Position numbers and translations under genes: made by a program. Positions 1 through 6,989 of a stretch of DNA of 48,676 nt are shown piece after piece. Every line of letters begins with the position of its first letter. The first letter of the stretch is position 1. Below the pieces are notes generated by a model. The model was not told where the DNA came from. It saw only the letters and a program-made list of their open reading frames with translations, and ran no database searches. Origin of the DNA: Streptantibioticus parmotrematis (GTDB taxonomy: Bacteria; Actinomycetota; Actinomycetes; Streptomycetales; Streptomycetaceae); the NCBI RefSeq assembly GCF_019890615.1, contig NZ_JAINVZ010000035.1, positions 1 through 48,676 of the forward strand, given 5' to 3'.

Positions 1-201
1 GTCCAGCGCGAGCAGGACGCAGATGCCCGCGTCGATGCCGATCGGAAAGAAGTAGGCGAAGTCGCCGAATCCCTTCCTGATGGCCAGCGCGCGGACGGCC
101 GCGTAGGAGCCGGCGAAGCCGATGCCGGCGATGACCAGCGCACCCGCGACGACCACCCCGATCAGCATTCGCTGCGCACGACCCGGTCGCATCGAGGCCA
201 T
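1..201 (-). CDS. DUF2637-type membrane protein, N-terminal 67 residues only (cut by window edge)
   Basis: The minus strand is open from an ATG at 201 to the window edge, giving 67 residues. The sequence has a hydrophobic first helix (about residues 13-32, followed by GFAGSYAAVR) and then FGDFAYFFPIGIDAGICVLL. This order is what I know from the N-terminus of actinobacterial DUF2637 proteins, the family of plasmid-spread (Spd-like) membrane proteins. A strong GAGGAGG lies 2-3 bases before this ATG, so a second in-frame ATG at 192 (residue 4) with wider spacing is also possible. The C-terminal part lies outside the window. A second, complete DUF2637 gene is at 20693-22420. The family call is fairly firm; the role in plasmid spread within mycelium is family knowledge only. 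Confidence 0.75.
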   Translation of the reverse strand, partial: MASMRPGRAQRMLIGVVVAGALVIAGIGFAGSYAAVRALAIRKGFGDFAYFFPIGIDAGICVLLALD

Positions 202-698
202 TCCCTCCTCATCAGCCACAGGGACCACAGAATCTCATGGGGCGACCGCTGTTCGAGCGTCGAGGCGGCGTCGTGACGGGATGACGGGCAGTTTCGTGGA
301 GTTCGGTTCTGTGAAGTGCCCAACCGAGCGCCTGGGACCTCATCGGCGTCAGAGTGTTCCCCCAGGCCCTGAGCTGGACGCGCGCCTGGACGTCGTCCTG
401 GTGGTTGTTGTCCGCGGACAACAACCCATTCACTTAGATGGAGAGCCCCGCCAGCGGCCCCTTGGTCATGTATGTAGTTAGCCGTCGGGCTTATGAGCCG
501 CTGGGTGAACGGCGGGTAGTCGGGCGTCGCTTCGTGAGACTCCCCCGACTACCCGCAGCCGAAGGAAGGAGGCAGGACCCCGGGCGCTCGGACGCCGACT
601 GCGCTTGAGTTCGCACCACTGTAGACCATTGCGGTGATCGTTACCAAAGTCACGCACCGGTACTTCACTTCTCTCAGAACGTTAGTAAAGTCCCTTGC
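202..698. other. Intergenic region between the DUF2637 gene and parA
   Basis: About 500 bases without a convincing gene. Short open frames on both strands here have no ribosome-binding site and no recognisable composition. The region must hold the promoters for the leftward DUF2637 gene and the rightward parA. The only clear structure is the perfect inverted repeat at 512-556. The 90 bases before parA are AT-richer than their surroundings and lack a good Shine-Dalgarno sequence. Confidence 0.5.
512..556. terminator. Perfect 13-bp inverted repeat, likely factor-independent terminator or regulatory hairpin
   Basis: GCGGGTAGTCGGG at 512-524 is matched exactly by its reverse complement at 544-556, with a 19-base loop. 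The stem is long and GC-rich and there is no U tract, as is usual for Streptomyces terminators. It lies about 140 bases upstream of parA and could insulate parA from readthrough, or act as an operator. Confidence 0.5.
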
Positions 699-1931
699 AT
701 GACTTCGCCTTCGACCCAGGGCGACCGCGAGAAGGTCGTCTCCAAGCTACCGTCCTGGCTTCGCCAGGAACTCAAGGTCCGTACAGCGCAGTTGCGCATC
801 GACATCCAGGACGCGGTCGAGGCAGGTATCGCGGCCTGGTGCGGGCTGGCCTCCGCCCCTGCATCTGTCGACACATCGGGAGCGGACTCCTTCTCCACCT
901 GGCTGCCCGTCGGCCAGTGGGAAGGCTTCAAGGCCGACTGCAAGACCCGCGGGGTTTCATTGACCCAAGGTCTGGGCCAGGCCGTGCAGTTGTGGCTCGA
1001 CAAGCACCCGGCTCCCGAGGTCCGGCGCCCGTCAGTGGTACGGCGGATCATCGTGTGCAACCAGAAGGGCGGCGTTGGCAAGACCGCCATCACCGCTGGC
1101 ACCGGCGAGGCGCTGGCCGAGGACGACCGGACCCTGTATCCAGTGCAGACGGCGCGCGCATTGGCGGTGTTGTCCGCCGATGCCGCGGCGGGCGAGCGTG
1201 AGGAGCTGCCTGGCCCCGGGCTGCGCGTACTGCTCGTCGACTTCGACCCTCAAGGGCACCTGACCAAGCAGCTGGGCCAGCAACCCCTGGCTATGGGCGA
1301 AGACAGCCTGACCGCCCACATGGCCGGTGAAGGCAAGGGACCCATCCGCGACTTGGTCGTGCCGATCGAGGATGAACGCTTCGGCGACCGCCTGCACCTG
1401 CTGCCGGCATGCACAGACGCATTCCTGCTCGATGTGCGCCTGTCGACCGTAAGGGCCCGGGAAGGCGCCCTGGAGCGCGCACTAGCACCCCTAGAGGAGG
1501 ACTACGACGTCATCCTCATCGACTGCCCGCCGAGCCTGGGACTCAGCATGGACGCGGCCGTCTTCTACGGGCGACGACGCGACGGCGAAGAACCTGGCGC
1601 ATCAGGCGCGCTGATCGTCGTCCAGGCCGAGGACTCCTCCGCCGACGCCTACGACCTGCTGACCCGCCAGATCACCGACCTCCGCGACGACTTGGGCCTG
1701 GACATCGACTACCTCGGCATCGTCGTCAACCTCTACGACGGCCGCCGCGGATACATCGCCACCTCCTCTCTCCAGGCCTGGATCGACATAAGGGATCCCC
1801 GCGTGGTCGCCGTGATCGGCGACCTGAAGGAACAAAAGGAAGCGGTCCGGCTGAAGCGACCGCTGCTGTCGTATGCCCCCCGCTGCGACCAGGCGGTCGC
1901 ACTGCGCGCCCTCGCCCGGGAGATCTCATGA
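699..1931 (+). CDS. parA: ParA-type partition ATPase with tandem N-terminal ribbon-helix-helix-like segments
   Basis: A 410-residue deviant Walker ATPase expected to drive plasmid segregation with the ParB encoded next to it. The ATPase core shows the deviant Walker A motif NQKGGVGKTA at about residue 120, the A' motif LLVDFDPQG and the Walker B motif VILIDCPPS. Two features are unusual. About 105 residues precede the ATPase and contain two similar segments (KLPSWLRQELK... and FSTWLPVGQWEGFK...AVQLWL), each with the strand-helix-helix look of a ribbon-helix-helix DNA-binding unit. In addition, about 33 extra residues separate Walker A from A'. The start at 699 has almost no Shine-Dalgarno sequence, so translation may be leaderless. 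The stop overlaps the parB start (ATGA), so the two are translationally coupled. Confidence 0.93.
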   Translation: MTSPSTQGDREKVVSKLPSWLRQELKVRTAQLRIDIQDAVEAGIAAWCGLASAPASVDTSGADSFSTWLPVGQWEGFKADCKTRGVSLTQGLGQAVQLWLDKHPAPEVRRPSVVRRIIVCNQKGGVGKTAITAGTGEALAEDDRTLYPVQTARALAVLSADAAAGEREELPGPGLRVLLVDFDPQGHLTKQLGQQPLAMGEDSLTAHMAGEGKGPIRDLVVPIEDERFGDRLHLLPACTDAFLLDVRLSTVRAREGALERALAPLEEDYDVILIDCPPSLGLSMDAAVFYGRRRDGEEPGASGALIVVQAEDSSADAYDLLTRQITDLRDDLGLDIDYLGIVVNLYDGRRGYIATSSLQAWIDIRDPRVVAVIGDLKEQKEAVRLKRPLLSYAPRCDQAVALRALAREIS

Positions 1932-2935
1932 GCAAGGCAGACAAGCTCCGCGCCTCGGCTTCCTTCGCTCGGGCCCAGCCCGTCAGCTCCAGGCGCGCGG
2001 CGATCGCAGCAGCCACGGGGGTGGCCACCGACGGTGTGGCACCGCCCACCCAGGTGCCGCGTTCGGCCCTGGCACACAACCCGTTCAACGTGCGCGAGCA
2101 GTTGACCGACCTGGAGGAGACGGCCGCGTCGCTGAAGGAGAAAGGGCAGCTGCAGCCACTGGCAGTCGTCACCCGCGGCGCCTTCCTCGCAGTGCACCCG
2201 GGCCAAGAGGAGGCGATCGGCTCAGCCCAGTACGTTGTCATCGACGGCAACCGGCGCTTGGGCGCGGCCGACTTGGCAGGGATCGAGCGACTGCAGATCT
2301 ACATCAACGACCAGCTCGCTGCTTCCAGCGAGGACATCCTCGAGGCGGCACTGATCGCGAACATTCACCGCGTGGATGTCGCCCCTCTGGACCAGGCCCG
2401 CGCAGTGCAAAGCCTCCTCGCCACACACGGCAGCCAGGAGAAAGTGGCACAGCGCCTGGGCAAGTCCGGCGCGTGGGTCTCGCAAAGACTGGCGCTGCTC
2501 GAGCTGCCGGAGGATCTGCAGGAGAAGGTCGAGGCAGGCGAGCTGAAGGTACGCGACGGCCGTCGGATCGGCCGTCTCCCGGCAGACCAACAGCACGCCG
2601 AGGCCGAGCGAGTCCTTAACCGGGTTAAGGCCCCGCGTGCCCCGCGCAAGGCGGCGCCGGAGCCCGCCAGCGGCGTCTCGCCGGGAGCCGACGGGACAAC
2701 GACCGAACACGCAGCCGGGGAACGCCACTCCCCCACCGTCGCCTTGACTGATCCGGGTGTCCCAGCGCAGGCACCGGCGCCCGAGACCCTTAACCCGGTT
2801 AACGCCGCTCCCGGCATTCCCGTCCAGGACAACGCGTGGCATGACCCCTCTTGGGTGGCGGACCAGGTCCACAAGCGCATGTCGCCAGAGAACCGAGAGC
2901 GTCTCATCGAACTCTTGCTGGCTCCCACTGGCTGA
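1928..2935 (+). CDS. parB: ParB/RepB/Spo0J-family partition protein
   Basis: A 335-residue DNA-binding clamp protein expected to load at parS and work with ParA. The start at 1928 overlaps the parA stop by four bases; the longer upstream open frame reads through parA in a wrong frame and was not used. The ParB N-domain runs from HNPFNVREQ (about residue 50) through YVVIDGNRRLGAA, which is the GxRR CTP-binding motif. A helix-turn-helix follows (EKVAQRLGKSGAWVSQRLAL, about residues 165-185), then a Pro/Ala-rich linker and a short C-terminal dimerisation-like tail (SPENRERLIELLL). Two near-identical palindromes lie inside the linker-coding part and are candidate binding sites. Confidence 0.93.
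   Translation: MSKADKLRASASFARAQPVSSRRAAIAAATGVATDGVAPPTQVPRSALAHNPFNVREQLTDLEETAASLKEKGQLQPLAVVTRGAFLAVHPGQEEAIGSAQYVVIDGNRRLGAADLAGIERLQIYINDQLAASSEDILEAALIANIHRVDVAPLDQARAVQSLLATHGSQEKVAQRLGKSGAWVSQRLALLELPEDLQEKVEAGELKVRDGRRIGRLPADQQHAEAERVLNRVKAPRAPRKAAPEPASGVSPGADGTTTEHAAGERHSPTVALTDPGVPAQAPAPETLNPVNAAPGIPVQDNAWHDPSWVADQVHKRMSPENRERLIELLLAPTG
2614..2630. promoter_or_regulatory. parS: Candidate parS site 1, inside parB
   Basis: CCTTAACCGGGTTAAGG is a perfect palindrome with 8-bp arms and one central base. Its 13-base core recurs in inverted orientation at 2790-2802, and I found no other copy in the window. The AT-rich arms stand out in a very GC-rich gene. It does not match the chromosomal parS (TGTTTCACGTGAAACA). 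The assignment to ParB is inferred from position. Confidence 0.5.
2790..2802. promoter_or_regulatory. parS: Candidate parS site 2, inside parB
   Basis: TTAACCCGGTTAA has 6-bp palindromic arms around one base and is the exact reverse complement of the core of the site at 2614-2630. The two sites are 176 bases apart, both in the linker-coding part of parB, and both are read in the same frame (LNRVK and LNPVN). Confidence 0.5.
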
Positions 2936-2966
2936 ACCGCTCCCCCACATACCGCCAGGGGCCCTT

Positions 2967-3009
2967 GGGGTGGGGTTCCGGTACGGATCGCGTACTGGTA
3001 CCCCACCCC
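2967..3009 (+). terminator. Terminator hairpin after parAB
   Basis: A long inverted repeat about 30 bases after the parB stop. GGGTGGGGTTCCGGTAC pairs with GTACTGGTACCCCACCC with two mismatches and a short loop. The position fits the end of the parAB transcript, and it may also serve the leftward genes that end at 3044. Confidence 0.7.
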
Positions 3010-3043
3010 TCTCATCTGGCTCGGCTCTGCATGCTCCCTCCCC

Positions 3044-3166
3044 TCAATTCACTGTCTTCGCGAGAAGGTCCTGGTCGGCGAGGTGTTCGGCGGTACGGCG
3101 GATGAAGGCTGCGGCCTGTTGCACGCCGATGAGCAGGTCCAGCGGTGGGGGAGTGGCGGTACTCAT
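3044..3166 (-). CDS. Small protein of unknown function (40 aa)
   Basis: A 40-residue frame starting at ATG 3166, with AGGAGG nine bases upstream. It ends shortly before the parB terminator. The sequence begins MSTATPPPLDLLIGV and is predicted helical (QQAAAFIRRTAEHL). Its start overlaps the stop of the upstream small gene (ATGA), which argues that the pair is translated together. I do not recognise a family. Small genes of this kind often sit next to GGDEF-like genes in Streptomyces plasmids, which fits the GGDEF remnant just upstream. Confidence 0.55.
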   Translation of the reverse strand: MSTATPPPLDLLIGVQQAAAFIRRTAEHLADQDLLAKTVN

Positions 3167-3429
3167 GCGGCTCGCCTCCTGGGGGTGTTGAGGGCGGCGC
3201 GCAAGCGGGCGCGGTTGGTGGCGGCCTGCTCCGCCGTGACCGGTTCCCGCTGGCCCGCCGCGATGACGTGCGGGTGGCCGGGGCGGTGGTAGGGGGTGGG
3301 CCGGATGGGGATCAGTTCCAGCTCCAGGCGGGCGAGCGCCTCCTGGCGGCTGCTGTGCCCGTCGCGGGCGGGGGCGGGCAGGTCGTCGACGAACGCGGGC
3401 GGGAAGGGGGTTTGGCTGGTGCGGCTCAT
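3163..3429 (-). CDS. Small protein of unknown function (88 aa), downstream of a broken GGDEF gene
   Basis: Starts at ATG 3429 (MSRTSQTPFPPAF) with GAGGAGGG nine bases upstream; the stop overlaps the next gene by four bases. The protein has a Pro-rich first third and a basic helical C-terminus (EQAATNRARLRAALN). The frame stays open upstream to an ATG at 3552. That extension reads through a GGDEF remnant and the left end of the inserted element, so I prefer the internal start. A hybrid product starting at 3552 (129 aa), whose ATG has GGAGG eight bases upstream, is possible. No family recognised. Confidence 0.55.
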   Translation of the reverse strand: MSRTSQTPFPPAFVDDLPAPARDGHSSRQEALARLELELIPIRPTPYHRPGHPHVIAAGQREPVTAEQAATNRARLRAALNTPRRRAA

Positions 3430-3510
3430 GGGGGAGCCCTCCTCAGCTGGGTTCAGGCCGAGGACGGCGTCGCCGGCCGGGTGGCCCATCGTGTCGTTCA
3501 CGGCCATGAA
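3430..3510 (-). pseudogene. GGDEF-like gene, central fragment left of the insertion
   Basis: The minus strand reads FMAVNDTMGHPAGDAVL, the part of a GGDEF domain that normally follows the DxDxF strand (compare the usual FKxVNDTxGHxxGDxVL). The preceding half of the domain is at 8311-8574 and stops exactly before this point. After GDAVL the expected GGDEF signature is missing and the frame passes into the leader of the next gene, so the 3' end was also lost. This is the remnant of a plasmid pseudo-GGDEF gene interrupted by the element at 3511-8334. Confidence 0.75.
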
Positions 3511-3661
3511 GCGGTTTTCCCGGACTAACTCAGGTGGTGTGTAGGCCGTCATGATGGAGACCTCCATGTGGATGGAGGCGGGGTGCGGCTTTGCTGTGGT
3601 AGATGGGCCGCACCCCGCGTTCTGGACAGGGATTTCTGAGTTGTGACGACAGGGGGAGCGG

Positions 3662-4537
3662 GTGGACATCACTGAGCGCGAGCTGACTGATCCTTGGGAA
3701 GGCGTTCTGTTCGCTCCCGCTCGCGGCAGTGATGTCGGCGTTCTGGTCCTGGCAGGATCCAGCGGGCGCATCGAACGTGAGCGAGCGCGCATCCTCGCTC
3801 AGCAAGGCTTCACAGCTTTGGCGATGCGCTGGTTCGGCGGGCCCGGTCAGTCCCCAGGAATCTGCGAGGTTCCCCTGGAGACCTTCACCGCCGCCGTCGA
3901 CTTCCTCCGACTGGGCGGTGCGCACCGCATCGGAATTCTCGGCACCTCCAAGGGAGCTGAAGCCGCCTTGCTCACAGCGGTGTACGACCCGCGCGTGGAC
4001 GTGGCCATCGCGCTGTCGCCCACCTCGCGGGTCTGGTGCAACGTCGGCCCAGGCCGCGACGGAGAGCACCACCCGTATCGCTCGTCCTGGACCTGGCGGG
4101 AGCGGCCCCTGCCTTTTGTCCCGATGGACGATTCCTGGACTCCCACGGAGCCGGACAGCGGCCCCGTCGCCATCCGCGGATGGTACGAACTGAGTGAGCG
4201 GACCTTCGCCCACTCGCTTTCGCTGGCGGAGATCCCCGTGGAAGCAGCCAGAGCCGATCTGGTCTTGGTCGCGGGCGGCGACGACGCGATGTGGCCGTCG
4301 CTTACCTTCGCTGAACAGATCGCTCAGCGTCGACGCTCTGCCGGGGCGACCGTGCGTCTAATCGCCCGCGACGACGCCGGCCACCGACCACGCCTTCCTG
4401 GCGAGAGCCCGGCATCGGAGTCCCACCACTTCAAGTACGGGGGCACACCTGAAGCTGACGCGCTCCTGGGCAAGGCTGCGTGGCCCCACATCCTCGACTT
4501 GCTCGGCGGCGAAGGCTCACTGGCTCCTGCCGGTTGA
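3662..4537 (+). CDS. Alpha/beta hydrolase, acyl-CoA thioester hydrolase / BAAT C-terminal type
   Basis: A 291-residue protein with the alpha/beta-hydrolase layout. VGVLVLAGSSGRIERERA is an early strand and oxyanion region. GILGTSKGAEAAL carries the nucleophile Ser in GTSKG, the form typical of BAAT and dienelactone-hydrolase relatives. VLVAGGDDAMWPS holds a likely acid Asp, and a late His (AGHRP) could complete the triad. The family acts on acyl-CoA thioesters or acyl esters; the substrate here is unknown. The GTG start at 3662 has GGGGGAG in front. It is the only cargo gene of the element, divergent from the GGDEF remnant and converging on the large recombinase 37 bases away. It may be a detoxification or tolerance gene, which is inference. 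Confidence 0.8.
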   Translation: MDITERELTDPWEGVLFAPARGSDVGVLVLAGSSGRIERERARILAQQGFTALAMRWFGGPGQSPGICEVPLETFTAAVDFLRLGGAHRIGILGTSKGAEAALLTAVYDPRVDVAIALSPTSRVWCNVGPGRDGEHHPYRSSWTWRERPLPFVPMDDSWTPTEPDSGPVAIRGWYELSERTFAHSLSLAEIPVEAARADLVLVAGGDDAMWPSLTFAEQIAQRRRSAGATVRLIARDDAGHRPRLPGESPASESHHFKYGGTPEADALLGKAAWPHILDLLGGEGSLAPAG

Positions 4538-4574
4538 TCTCGAACCAGGCCGAAGGACAGATTCGTATCGGTGA

Positions 4575-6989
4575 TCAAGAGGTCCCCTCTCGGTTCCTGA
4601 TCTGCGGAATCCCGAGATCGGCAACGCGGGTGTCCGAGCGTTTGACCGCCCGGTCGAGGGCCGCGAGTTTGTTGCGCGCGGCATCGAGACTGACCCGGAG
4701 TCCTTCTGCCTCGCCGAGCCAGCCGTGGTCCTTGGCCTCGTCGATGCGGTCGGAGAGGCTGCGGATGATCTCGATGAGACGGCTGCGCTGGGAGGGGTCG
4801 ATCCGCAGCATGGGACAGCGGACGCAGGCGTGTTCGTGTTTGCAGGGCGTCCCGTAGGGGCGCCCGCAGGTGCCCAGCTCGACCTTCCGAAGTGCGAAGT
4901 GGCGCTGGAATTCATGCCATTCCTCGTCCGTCGGCTCGCGGTACTCGGTTTCGGGGCGAAGTGCACGTCGCTGAGCGAGGAAGGATCGGTAGGAGCGGAT
5001 GAGGTCCTCCTGGAAGACGGCCAGGTAGGCCTGGGTGGTGTTCAGGTCTTCGTGGCCGAGGAGCCTGGCCGCGATGTGCACGGGCAGGCCTCCGGTGACT
5101 GCCTCGGTGGCGAACATTCGGCGGAAGTCGTGAGCGGTGTACTTCAACGGCTCGCCGGCGGCGTCCCGCAGGCCGGTGCGGGCCAGGGTGCTGTCCAGCA
5201 GGTTCTGCACTGTCGTGGGGGACATGACTTCGCTGCGGTGCCCCCGTGTCCGGCGCTGGAACAGGTGGGGAAGCTGGGGCCCGAACTCCCGCTCATGAGC
5301 GTCGTAGTAGCTCACCTTCGGGATCGCGCCGCCGTTGGCATTGCGGAGCCGGGTGATGATCGTGGCCAGCACGCTCGCCAGCTCGGGGCTGACCAGCAGC
5401 AGCCGCTCCTGGTCATTCTTCGACGGCACGATCTGAAGGAGAGGAACCAGTTCACCGGTGTCGGCAAGGCGGTAGGAGACCAGGGCCAGGTGCGTGATCT
5501 CCAGCAGTTCCTCCCGGCGAATGCCGGTGTGTCGCAGGGTCTCGATCACCGCCCAGGCCCAGAACGCCTCGTCCTCGCTCTGGAACAGGTCGACGGTCTC
5601 CCCGGTCGACAGGCTCTCGACCAGCACCGCTTCTCCGCGGGCCCGGGGCGCGTATTTCAGGTAGGTCTGGAATACGAAGCGCCGGTAACGGGTGCCCTCG
5701 TGCTCGAACTCTTCGCCGACGGGCACTGACCGTGCCAGAGCCAGCAGCTCTTCCTGATCGTGGCGGTGACGCTCGGCCGTCTCGACCAGGACCAGCAGGT
5801 GCGGCAGCCGCTCGCGGACCCTCTGGTGCATCCTGGCGACGGTCTTGCGGCGGTGCTTTTGCAGGCCGTCGGTCTCTCCGCGGCGAATCGGGCTGGGGAC
5901 CGCGTGCGGCGCCCAGGTCGGGTCCTCCAGCGCCCACTCCTGGATGTCCAGGTAGAAACTGCGGACCTGGACCAGCAGAAGCAGGTAGGTCTTGCGCGGC
6001 CGCGGCGCGGTTCGGCGCTTGGTGACGTACTTCGCGCGTTCCTTCCATGCCGTTGCAACGTCTTCGGGAAGGTGCAGGCTGTCGACCTCGGGGTGATGCT
6101 GCTCGATGTCCGCCCAGAACGTGCTGGCGAGCATGCCGAGCAGGGCAAGGAACGAGGCGTAGTCCAGGCTGGGCCGGCGCTCGTCGAGATAGCGGACAAG
6201 AGCGTCACGAACCGGCCGACAGCGAAGGTGGTAGCTGTCGACGAGTTCGGCCGTCGGCCTCTGCCCGCGATGCAGGAACTGCTTGTAGGTGGTGTTCTGC
6301 GGCAGGACCCCGATGCCCCGCATCAGGTCCCAGGCCGGGACAATGCCGTGCGGGACGAGTCCGTTCTTGGCCAGGCCCCATGAGCGGAAATCCTCGAAGT
6401 CCCGGCCGGTGATCTGGTCCAGGTCGCGGCCGGTGTGCAGGACCAGCTTCGCGAGCACGTTCAAACCCTGCTCCCGGCGGCGCTCGGGCATCCGCCGAGC
6501 GATCTCCTGCTCAACGACCCGGGCGAACAGCTCGGGCTGAACCGTCTGGCGGGTGTCCCGGAAGAGGGTGCGCGAGTTAACCACGGCCAGAAGGTCGTGA
6601 CTGGGCAGGACCACCCGGTTCACGAGCAGGCTCCCCAGACCGGCAGTGTTGACGGCCCGCCGACGGTCCCTCGCGGCGTCCGACCCCGGAGGCAGGACAT
6701 CCGCCCAGGCCAGTCCGGCGTTTGCGTCGGCGGCGATCCACCGTTCTTGCCACCCTTCGCCTGGGTGGGACTCCAGCCATTCCAGGATGTTGCGTGTCCC
6801 GGCGATCCGGTCGCGGCATCGGGCTGCGGGGTAGCCCATATCTTGCGCGTGGTCGGCGATCAAGGTGACCACCTCGTCCAAGGACAGGTGGTCCGCGCGC
6901 CCAGCGCGGGTCGGCTCTCGTTCGGGCTCAGCGTGTTCCGTGACCGTCTGGGGGCCGGGGACCGGCAAAGCGGTCGAAGTGGCGGTCAC
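4575..6989 (-). CDS. Large tyrosine recombinase (TnpB-like), 804 aa
   Basis: A phage-integrase-type recombinase. The catalytic residues are visible in the last third: Arg in TLRHTGIRREELLEI, then AHDFRRMFA (the HxxR box), LLGHEDLNTTQ, and Tyr in AYLAVF. After the catalytic domain is a Cys/His-rich tail (CGRPYGTPCKHEHACVRCPML) and a helical C-terminus, which I associate with the large partner of paired actinobacterial recombinases. The length exceeds Tn554 TnpB (about 630 residues) because of a long N-terminal arm. The GTG start at 6989 overlaps the stop of the upstream recombinase (GTGA), so both are made together. It probably performs one of the strand exchanges needed for element movement. 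Confidence 0.9.
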   Translation of the reverse strand: MTATSTALPVPGPQTVTEHAEPEREPTRAGRADHLSLDEVVTLIADHAQDMGYPAARCRDRIAGTRNILEWLESHPGEGWQERWIAADANAGLAWADVLPPGSDAARDRRRAVNTAGLGSLLVNRVVLPSHDLLAVVNSRTLFRDTRQTVQPELFARVVEQEIARRMPERRREQGLNVLAKLVLHTGRDLDQITGRDFEDFRSWGLAKNGLVPHGIVPAWDLMRGIGVLPQNTTYKQFLHRGQRPTAELVDSYHLRCRPVRDALVRYLDERRPSLDYASFLALLGMLASTFWADIEQHHPEVDSLHLPEDVATAWKERAKYVTKRRTAPRPRKTYLLLLVQVRSFYLDIQEWALEDPTWAPHAVPSPIRRGETDGLQKHRRKTVARMHQRVRERLPHLLVLVETAERHRHDQEELLALARSVPVGEEFEHEGTRYRRFVFQTYLKYAPRARGEAVLVESLSTGETVDLFQSEDEAFWAWAVIETLRHTGIRREELLEITHLALVSYRLADTGELVPLLQIVPSKNDQERLLLVSPELASVLATIITRLRNANGGAIPKVSYYDAHEREFGPQLPHLFQRRTRGHRSEVMSPTTVQNLLDSTLARTGLRDAAGEPLKYTAHDFRRMFATEAVTGGLPVHIAARLLGHEDLNTTQAYLAVFQEDLIRSYRSFLAQRRALRPETEYREPTDEEWHEFQRHFALRKVELGTCGRPYGTPCKHEHACVRCPMLRIDPSQRSRLIEIIRSLSDRIDEAKDHGWLGEAEGLRVSLDAARNKLAALDRAVKRSDTRVADLGIPQIRNREGTS

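Noticed and set aside
1409-1927. Upstream extension of the parB frame through parA.
   Set aside because: It is parA read in another frame; the ATGA overlap gives a natural parB start at 1928.
3430-3552. The frame starting at 3552 begins MTAYTPPELV and has Thr two residues before Gly, like a lasso-peptide precursor (YxxPxL leader).
   Set aside because: The presumed core has Asp at position 6 instead of an acidic residue at 7-9, and no lasso cyclase or protease gene is nearby. The sequence is fully explained as the element end joined to a GGDEF remnant.
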